A program made the position numbers and the translations under genes. Positions 49,101 through 64,000 of a stretch of DNA of 64,000 bases are shown piece after piece (the stretch's first letter is position 1; each line of letters opens with the position of its first letter). This DNA is from Whitmania pigra (lineage: Eukaryota > Annelida > Clitellata > Hirudinida > Haemopidae): assembly GCA_021613335.1 (NCBI GenBank), contig JAJTWR010000113.1, positions 2,568,501-2,632,500 on the forward strand. Reading direction: 5' to 3'. The notes beneath the pieces are model-generated. The model was not told the DNA's origin, made no database searches, and saw only the letters and a list, made by a program, of their open reading frames with translations.

Positions 49101-51923
49101 CTGGCCGTTCGACTTTCCAGCCTCGGACTTCCATGCCACATCGAGATCGGCACTTTTCCGATGGAATCCGAAACGCTGAGCGGACTCGTGCCTGCACTGC
49201 CGATCGTGATCGGCGAAGTTTCCCTCACGGGCGAACTGATTCTTTCTTTGGCACGATGTCGTTCTGAAGTACTCTCGGTGTCTGAAATGGTGATGACTTC
49301 AGTAGGTGTGTCAGAGTTGTTGTTCTTACTGAGATCCACTGTGTCCAGGATAGTTGGAGAAACATATCTGGCCAACATTTCCTTGTACTTTTTCATTTCA
49401 TCAATCCGGAAACACTGAAAGAAGGAAATGTTTTGCATTGTAAAGGAAAGGTAATATCCATTTATGCAGTCAAAATGTGCATTAACTTATCAACTAAATT
49501 ATTAAAGATGCAGATGTGATGACATCATTAAACGCTTTCAACCTACAGAGTTGGAGAATCTAACATCGTTAAGTATCAATTAACTTAGTTATCCAAGAAA
49601 ATGGCATTGCATTCCAAATTCTAGGCAAAAATTCTTTACAAAAGCACAACTTTAAACAAAAACAGAACTTGAGATGCACTGGTCAGCTCAGAATTTTAAC
49701 AAAATTACTCCATTAACAAATTAAATAATAACTAAATCTTAAATAATTAAAACGATTAACTAAATTATTAATTTTAGGCTAAATGGTTGTGTGTAAGAAA
49801 AGATGCACATGCTTTATAAAATGCAAACAAGTGTTAAAATAAAATGAAAATAAATCCTATCCTCACATCCAATTAACCATCCATTCACACCAAATTTACC
49901 TGTTTGATGGCAAGCTCTTTTGGTTTCACTTTTTTGTGCAGGTAGCGATCTGCAGCATCTTGACAAGTTCTTGATCTTTTCTTATTGGACTGAGGCTCAA
50001 AAGGATTTAGGATTTGGTCGGCTTTTGAGCTGGTGAAGCCCATCCAGTTCTTGAATATTGAAGGACTGGTTGGGTTTCCATTCTGTGACCTCTGGTTGAC
50101 CTTTGAACGATCTGACAAGGACGGTCTGCCTAATGAATCCCTTCCTCTAGCTGAGGTATTGGTATGATCTACAAAGATGTTCAGGCAATCAGTATTTTTA
50201 GAACATCAGTCTGTTAATAACAGCAAAAATCAATCCAACAATCATACCCATCCAGCAGATGAGCCATCAAAGCAAGTGTCTTATACCAATAATAAAACAA
50301 TTAAAAACTAATGTTTTTATTAAAACCCACCTTTACTATCAAAGGAAAATGAAGTCTCTCCTGTGAGATTTCTTGCTGACTTAGAGAAATCATAACCATT
50401 CACTTTCCCATCTGACAAGCGATTGTTTTCTTTGGTAATATAATTGTAATGTGTTAAGAAAACATGATGCCCTTAGTGTCCTTATTCATGTAAAAATCAA
50501 TAATAAAAACTGTTCTTAATTATACTTAATAATAATTTTGCTACTTTTAATTTTGTTTCTGCTTAAAAGTGGGTAGAAAAAAATAAATTAAAATGTAATC
50601 AGCATCAGTGCTGGCTAGAATTAAAAATACTAAAAAAATTTGTCGAACGTCGACGTCTTGAATTATTTTAATAAACATTTAATGTTAAGAAATAAAGCAT
50701 GTTATCATTATGAAAACAATATAATATAACTCAAGCCACCCAGCAAATCAGTCAATTGAAGTTCTTACCATCTCTTCTGCATTCTGTGGTTGACTTAGAA
50801 TTAAGGCGTGGATGGGAAACATCGCAACCAGCAGGTGGTCTGCTGACATCCTCGCCCGATCTGGACAAGGCAGGTCTTCTTAAAAGCTCCTCATCAAAGT
50901 CTTCATTTTCCATGGTTACTTTAATTAATAAAATGTTGGCAGGTAAGTTGATTTGGAAAATTAGTGATTATCGTTACACACACATGCACAACAATCCCGA
51001 CATAGCAACATCAGATCAGCTTGAGACAAGACTATAACATATCTAATTCCATTAAACATAAAATTAACATTCAAGTTGAGGATGCTCTAAGACTTATTGA
51101 AGTCAGTATGGAGGATGACAATTAAAAGTGGCATAAAAGTGACCAAAAATAGCTCACCTTTGTGGATCAATTTGGGTCTTTTTGATGGAGAAGGATTGAG
51201 GTTTGACCTAATGGAAAAATGTAACTAATGTCAAAAGCAAGTTCAATATGTAATCATTTATCAATTTTAACTTGCTTGCATGTTCCCAAATATTATATTG
51301 TAGTTAAGCAGACAAAAATATTTTTGCAATATCTAAAGTTATTAGCTATTTCAATGTATTGAAATGAACAGTGCTAGGGTCACAGTTAATCCATCTGACT
51401 TAACAATCACAAATATTTAAGGTTGCTTTTGTAAGATGGATTTGTCTGAATTAAAAGCCTTTGTATAAAGATATTTTGGATGCATTTGTCACAAGCACAT
51501 CATTATTTATATAAACTTTTGCAAACAGCTGGGATTTGATAGGAAGGGAGCCTTAACCACTTGGCTCCAAACACCTATCGACATAACATATTGGACATGT
51601 ATATCATGAATGTGTAATTACAAAGTTTTAGTACAAATGAATGACATATTTTGGCATTTTTATAATGTGCTTTAATGTGTAGGACAAATGCTTTTAGAAA
51701 ATGTTCTAAACGTCTGCTTTGTTATGGAATGTTATGCAAACATAACTTGATGTTCTGCATGATCTTATGGTGTTGGGTGACCCAATTTAAGTGTATTTGT
51801 TTTCTGTTCCAATGAAATGCACTTATTAATTCCAACTTACGAATCCGAAGGTCTTTTTTGCGCCTTACTCTCGGCTCCGAATGTAAACAGTTCTTGTAAT
51901 CTAGTTGCTATCCGCGAAAGCAT
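46123..51923 (-). CDS. SENP1: SUMO-specific cysteine protease, SENP1/SENP2 type, 13 exons
   Basis: Minus-strand exons: 51923-51841, 51207-51158, 50918-50769, 50429-50331, 50168-49900, 49414-48696, 48262-48151, 47948-47676, 47333-47127, 46889-46810, 46670-46592, 46444-46349, 46185-46123; 759 aa with consistent phases. The C48 (Ulp1) protease domain fills the last about 215 residues: [28 protein letters not shown] with His650, RYYDSMGG with Asp667, [11 protein letters not shown] with Gln712 and Cys718, so the catalytic set is complete. It matures SUMO and removes it from nuclear proteins. The N-terminus is Ser-rich with basic nuclear-localisation candidates (PSPSKRPKL and NKKRSR). An acidic run and coiled-coil-like Glu/Arg segment precede the protease. 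Exons 1-2 join across phase, so the ATG at 50913 is probably internal. SENP1 versus SENP2 cannot be separated from sequence alone. Confidence 0.9.
47440..47528. repeat. 89-bp perfect direct repeat, copy 1 (in a SENP intron)
   Basis: Identical by eye over 89 bp to 49410-49498. It lies within the intron between exons 47676 and 47333 and carries a copy of a splice acceptor. Flanks of the two copies differ. Confidence 0.9.
49410..49498. repeat. 89-bp perfect direct repeat, copy 2 (at a SENP splice acceptor)
   Basis: Covers the first 5 bases of the exon starting at 49414, the AG acceptor, the pyrimidine tract and about 70 bp of intron. The other copy is at 47440-47528. Confidence 0.9.
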
Positions 51924-58307
<6,384 letters not shown>

Positions 58308-61300
58308 TGCTTGACAAATTGCTATCTGGATGAAGGCAGTGTCACTCTCTGTAATGTATTTGTATTCCTATCTCCTGATGATATATGCAGCACCTTAAAG
58401 TCTGTAAATCATAACAAATAAGTTTCTGAAGTAGTTTTTTGCTTACCTCCTGTTTATGTTGATGGGGCCAGTGTTTTATTGGTCTGTGAATTTGTGAGTT
58501 TTTTATCACTTTTGTTGCATCATTTACATTGATAATTAGGAGCCATAGACACTATCATTTGTTTGTTGTGCTGAATTACATTTGCAGTGATATCATTTGC
58601 TATCGGTGGATTGAGTAGTTGTATAAAATTCATGTTTAATCAACTTTTTGTCTGTAGATATTCTTGTTTTATTCTGGCAGTAGGGCTTTCCTTTCTGCAT
58701 GTTGCATGATGTTTATATCATCTTGGTACCCTCCTACATCTTTATATTTTCTGCATTTTTATGATTCTAGATTCTTAATCTGGTTCATGATCTGTCCTAA
58801 TATAAAAATAGAATCATTGTATATGTTTATAAATTATGCAATTTCCATGGAGAATTTTGAGATTTGATGAATATGTGATGCTTCATGACGGTCTTTGCGC
58901 CAGAACCATCTGAAACTATCTGCAACTCAATATGGCTAAAATGCCCTAGCTTGACATTGAATTTTATTCTGATAAGATAGCATTTGAGAAGATAAATATA
59001 TATTTTATATATGTTTTTTATTTGTTCATGACATGCATTCATTTTCTATTTCATCAAAGTTTTGACTCGGAACCTAGTTAAAATCTCGACTGCTGCAATC
59101 ATCGCTTTTAAGAGATGAAATTTTTTAAAGCTGAATTTTTGTATTTTTTATGTTTTCTCTGATAAAGGCTGATTCCATAAACATTTTGTCATTCTCCTTG
59201 GATTCCCTGGGAAATGATTTTTGATGATACTTTAAAACTATGCGTCGCTGATGCTTATGGCACTTTATAAATAAATTATTACTATTTATTATTATTATGT
59301 TGACCATCAGATGGATGAGGTCTTTCAGTTCATTCCTGCTTATTTATATTTTATATTGCATCAATAGTTACCACTTTGTCGTCTTTTGGTGTTTTTGAAT
59401 AAATTGATTTTTGACATTACCAAGATATTTTAATACAAAAGGAGCAATTGGCATTTCAATATTTCTGATGGTGATTCTGGTCCCATTTTTAGCTCTCAAT
59501 CTGAGTATTCTCTTGATCTGCTTTAACCCTACAACTTTATTTTTTCATAACATTTTTTTCAAGCTAGTGTTCAGACTAGGCTTTCTTGACTAAGTACAAC
59601 TTCTATCTTTTGTGAAACTGATCTTCCCTTTGACAGCCATTATAATTCAAAGTTAAATTAATATTTTAATTTAAAAATTCAAAGCACTTTACAAAGATTA
59701 AATATTTAAATTCTACTTCATAAATTATATTTTGATAGAATGGAATATACAAGTTAAATGCATAAATAAATTTAAAACGAATTAGTTACGTCATGTTAAG
59801 TTTTCTTTTTCTTTGATCTTCAGAAAGTGGTTGTAAATAGTTACACGTAATGAGTAAACTTCGATGAATCTACAAAAAGAATTTTTTCGTGTTAATGTAA
59901 CCCACACAGCACTCTTGAGCATTGGAGTGGTTAGACCCGCTCAATTAATGCTGGTTGCACTAGGAGTATTCTATACGCATCCATGGAGAGCCTGCCTTCT
60001 TAGGAAATCAGAACTTATTCACGTTATGGAGTGAGAAAAGCTACATTTCCTGTAACATTTATGTCAACTGTGAGGACGAAAGCTCTCGGACTAGAATTCA
60101 AGGTTGAAAGAAAAGAATGCTACGCGCCGACGACATGCATCATTTGTATGGTTTGGCCCAATTTATCAAGTAAAGATTAGAAATAAGACTGCAGGAATTC
60201 ACTATAGGTGTTCCTATATCTCTTGTTGCGATATTTTATGGGCATCCAACTGCTCATTTCGTCTCAATTCTGAACATTTTACACAAACTTATAATTCGGG
60301 TTTTTGTTTCATTTGTCTCCCCCTTCCTCTTGCAAACAAATTGAAGAATATAAACTACCTGATCTACATAATTTAAACATCTTCGAGACTGATGTGTTCA
60401 TGATCAGATATAAATCAATTTTTACCATCACCGTTCAATGGATATTTTGCGAGGTCATTGGACGTTCACGAGTATAACCTACGTCATAGGATCATCTCAC
60501 CTCATCTCATCTCTTTATATCAGACTTCGCTCACGCAAAAATGAAAAAATGCTTTATAAAATGTACTAGCCCGTGTTTTTACTCTAACCTTCCGTCAGAA
60601 CTATTAGTGAATATGTTATTGTCATTATTTAAACTTAAGCTGAAAGAATATAATTTGGTTCAACATTCCTCTTTGGTGCCCGTTTTTTTATTGACTAATG
60701 TATTACATGTTCAAGAAACGTTTTGGCATCAATAATTTTATGTTATCACAATGACTCAAATTTTCTATTGTTGATTAGTTCAATCTGAGATCTAAGATTT
60801 ATTATATTTGGTAGGTTGTTTTAACTTTTACGGATCATCTACCAATAATTATGATAACTTCATATTTTTGAGAATCGGCTGAAATTCAGGATGAAGTCGA
60901 TACAACCAAATTTTGGATGATTACGGATATCATTTACTTAATTCGACCCATATCACTTTGAACTTGATTTTATTAAAGCAAGTAAATGTGAAAAAATTTC
61001 TCTTAATCTATGGAGACTTAAATCCGAGGAATAGAATAAGGAAGAACTTTGAATAAAGCACAATTTAATACTATATGATATTTAACGCTATGAATTTAAA
61101 TAATATAAAAATAATAACAAAAACTGACAACAAACCCAACGTAAAATAAAATTAAACCTGGCTTCTAGAGTTAAATTAAAACACAGACATGTCCTATATA
61201 AAACACGGAGACATGTAGCCTGAAAAATTAAATCCTCATTAACGTAGTGCGCAATTACGGGATCACTAATAAGACAACTGCGAAAGTGACGACAACTATA

Positions 61301-62399
61301 TCAACAAGTCTTACAAGAAATAATAAACTTCATTACTTGTATGACGACAAGCAAAACTAACAAGAGCAATCCCCATCATTGTTGCAAGATTTTTCTCATC
61401 TTTAAAATATGTTCAAACAAAGTTAATCAAGTCAATTATTTAAATATTGTTATAGCATATTAATACAGTGGTAGGCAATATTTTTAAGAGCGCTATGTTT
61501 TTTTTACATTAACTTTTGACTGAGTTACTTTTTCACACCGAATTTTGGATAGGCTAATTGAGAAAGGTTATCATCTTAGCAAATTTGTTTTGTGATTGGA
61601 TAATGCAATCCAGAAATATACGTTAAAATCGTAAATATCCGCTTTTCGAATTCATAAAGTTTCCCTTTATGCAAGACGCTAATAATGGTTCCACACCGTG
61701 TTATTAATAAAAATAAAGCACCATTATGATATGGCTTGTCCGTTCCTTCCTATTGTATCAATACATCTTGATTTCGTTCATGCCACCATTTGTTAGAATG
61801 TATTCAAATCGCAAGATTTTCCAGACCCCAATTTTCGCATCATTCGATTCTTTAACTCTCATCCATTACTTGGGGTGAATTCTGCAACCCCTGGCGATTT
61901 GTTTTGTTACTGTAATCTTGTTTTAAAAATTACGCCAATTACCTTTCAGGACAATTTAGACATAATTTGTACACGTAGTTCAAAAAAAAAAAAAATCAAA
62001 AAAACTGTTGAGGTAAATTATTGCTGGCATAGTTTCTTAAGGGGTGTATATTTGCACACATTTTCATATAAAAATTAGTTTATGACATTGGTATATCAAT
62101 AAATTCACCATTTGGAGCTAATTACATTTGTATTTTTTTTAAATTTATGTTCTAAAATACGGCTAGCTGCTTTTCGAGACTTTTGGACACTCTTTGTCAC
62201 GAAAATAGTATATTCCTGGGGCAGACATTGTTGCTTCCGTACTACAAACAAAGAAAAACTAACTACCAAAATCTTACTCCATTTTACTCATTCAGGAGAC
62301 ATCATTTCAGCTTTATCCAAGAGAGGCCGTTTTACCACTTAACGATGTCCCTCTGTCATTCAGTCTTGGTTTCTTTATTAATGTCATAGCTAGATTAAT
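58308..62399. other. Long AT-rich intergenic region
   Basis: The start is the ARL4 3' UTR. At 59248-59300 there is a LINE-like 3' tail with ATT repeats. A TTTATATC box near 60516 precedes a short frame at 60541 that I do not recognise and do not call. Nothing else has coding character. Confidence 0.4.
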
Positions 62400-63190
62400 A
62401 GGCAACTCAAGGTGGTTCGAATTCGTGTTGTCACTCCTCTTAGCAAACTCGGTTGGAAAACGAACCGGTCAAGCACTTTTAAGACAATGACAGGACTCCT
62501 ACCTGATAACACTCAAAGGGATATCACAAGACCATTGGATGCCGAAGTTACAAGAGCAGCTTGGGCGCTGAAGAGCCCCATCATCAATAACTCCAGAATG
62601 GCAAAAGCGGCCGACGATCCTCTCAGGATGCCGGTCACTAGGGAGAAGATAAACAAAATCAGTGACTCCAGCCTGCTCTGCTACATGGACGCATCCAAGA
62701 TGAAGGACAAGGCAGGGATAGGAATCTTCATGCCTAAGAAAGGAGTGAAGCTTCATAGTACCATAGCTTCACCCGAAAGCAGAATCTCTGCAACAGAATT
62801 AGCAGTCATTGAGGACTGCGTAATGCTGTATAAAAAAAACCTCCTAACAAGGGGAGGACAAGAATATTGTGATTTTTAGCGCCATCCAGTGTCTAATAAA
62901 TCAAAACAGCATGATCCTGAAATTCATACAAATTTATTTTGATTTCAGATTTCAAGGACCACAACCAGCAAGTCACTCGCGAGTGGGTACCTACTCAAGA
63001 AAATAGATGACTGACAGAGAAGATGGGATTGCTCCTCTGGCAGTCACTATGATGCCCAGAAACAAGCAACGACGAAGAGCTTCTTCCAATTTGCCTCTAA
63101 AAAATTACTCATCTCCAGACTCCGATGTGGAAGACGACGTCATCTGAATCGTTACCTGTTCCAAATGAAGAGGCCCAACAGCGGCAGTTT
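62400..63190 (+). mobile_element. LINE fragment with RNase H domain, second copy
   Basis: A frame from 62412 gives LLCYMDASKMKDKAGIGIFM and ISATELAVIEDCVMLYKKNL; after a frameshift near 62878 SAIQCLINQNSMILKF continues the RNase H fold; later KLLISRLRCGRRRHLNRYLF matches the LINE C-terminus. Same family as 54560-55480. Confidence 0.75.
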
Positions 63191-63558
63191 TATTTAATTT
63201 TAACATTGCGTTAAGATATTTAAATTATATCACCAACTTTGAACATGTAAATTATATATATATATATATATTTATATGAAAGTTTTGCATAAAAATATGG
63301 CGCTCTTAAAAATACTGCGAACATTTGTTTAAAATGACATCTTACTTATTTTTGACTCTCCCTGTCCACATTTGTCCATTTGCGACTTAATCCCAAAATC
63401 CTCACTTTAGTGAATAATTTACTATTATATCTTTTGCAAACATTGTTCTAGTATCAATATTTTTCTAACCCCGCTTTTTTTGCTTATAACTTTGAGGATG
63501 ACCCAAATATGAAAATTGGATAACCAATTTAAAATTAATGTTATTCAAACAGTAATAC
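63191..63558. other. Intron or intergenic, AT-rich
   Basis: Contains a (TA)n tract at about 63253-63270. It is likely intron of the Ig-domain gene to the right; no following exon was recognised in the window. Confidence 0.35.
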
Positions 63559-64000
63559 CTGGACTATCACTTTTGACGACAATTATTTTTGCATCACCAT
63601 CGGTTCCACCTAGCTTTGGAGTGCTCCGTTTGTTCACGGTAACCTCTCTAGTTGCTTTCAGAATCTTTTTGGTCGTTTTTTTTAAAGCTTTAGTCGATGT
63701 AGTTTCAGTCGTAGTGTCTTTTATCGGTTCTTTTATAGACACACGGATTGTACCAAGCCAAGAATCCGTAAACCTTGAGTTCTTAAAAAAGCTTATAACT
63801 TCGCAGGTGCAGTTAAATTCACCCTCCTCTTCAAAGGTGATAAATTGTCCCGAAGCGCTCCAGTTAGAATTTGGATTGCAGATCCATTCATAATTAGAGG
63901 GAGGAGGACTACTTTCTACCAAACAAGAAACTGTTTCGTTTGGAGCCGGTTGGTTGTTGTCCGGTCTAACATTTGTTGGTGCTTCTGTTAAATGTTTAAA
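63559..64000 (-). CDS. Partial exon of an Ig-domain protein gene
   Basis: An open minus-strand frame enters from the right edge and ends at a GT donor after 63559. It contains an Ig-like pattern: Cys in NETVSCLVESS, Trp in YEWICNP, then FNCTCEV and LGTIRVSIKEP as the last strand. A Thr/Lys-rich linker (KDTTTETTSTKALKKTTKK) follows. This suggests an extracellular or membrane protein with an Ig domain and stalk. N-glycosylation sites NET, NWS and NCT fit that. Upstream and downstream exons are outside the window or not recognised, so the full product is unknown. Confidence 0.55.

Noticed and set aside
48806..49267. 153-aa plus-strand frame
   Set aside because: Antisense to the large SENP exon, whose frame is supported by splice phases on both sides.
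50911..50913. ATG at 50913 as the SENP start
   Set aside because: Two upstream exons (51923-51841, 51207-51158) join in phase to it and encode a sensible N-terminus with a PSPSKRPKL basic motif.
60541..60735. 64-aa frame preceded by a TATA-like box
   Set aside because: Short, no signal peptide or family match, AT-rich codons; not enough to call a gene.

Overview
This is animal (metazoan) nuclear DNA, AT-rich, with intron-containing genes, GT-AG splice sites and many decayed transposable elements. A cytoplasmic-type actin, a mitogen- and stress-activated kinase (MSK), a SENP1/2-type SUMO protease, an ARL4-type small GTPase, a SCAF/PHRF1-type nuclear protein and a 7TM receptor point to a bilaterian invertebrate. 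The actin N-terminus and overall style suggest a spiralian (annelid or mollusc); that placement is inference.

Layout. 1-2.3 kb: actin gene (+, 3 exons). 2.3-6.0 kb: AT-rich gap. 6.0-11.0 kb: SCAF-like gene (-), with a huge exon and two small C-terminal exons. 11.5-12.9 kb: intronless divergent GPCR (-). 13-25 kb: transposon-rich stretch holding two paralogous two-exon RING-finger genes (+, 16.5-17.6 and 21.9-22.9 kb). 25.1-28.3 kb: a 3.2 kb hAT element with perfect target duplications, containing a second hAT and a pogo-type MITE. 29.6-43.4 kb: MSK kinase gene (+), 18 exons reconstructed here from initiator ATG to stop with all phases consistent (835 aa). 46.1-51.9 kb: SENP1/2-like protease gene (-), 13 exons reconstructed (759 aa). 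52.5-58.3 kb: ARL4-like GTPase (+, two exons), its 5.2 kb intron carrying a MULE derivative, a LINE and a Tc1 element. 58.3-63.5 kb: mostly unrecognised plus a LINE with RNase H. 63.6-64.0 kb: one exon of an Ig-domain gene (-) running off the right edge.

The host genes are ordinary signalling, cytoskeletal and nuclear genes with no sign of an operon or cluster. The least explained parts are the RING gene pair with its shared, unrecognised C-terminal region; the divergent GPCR; a perfect 89-bp duplication that carries a splice acceptor into another SENP intron; and the layered transposon nests. Exon boundaries were derived by hand from reading frame, splice motifs and family similarity; no alignment or transcript data were available.
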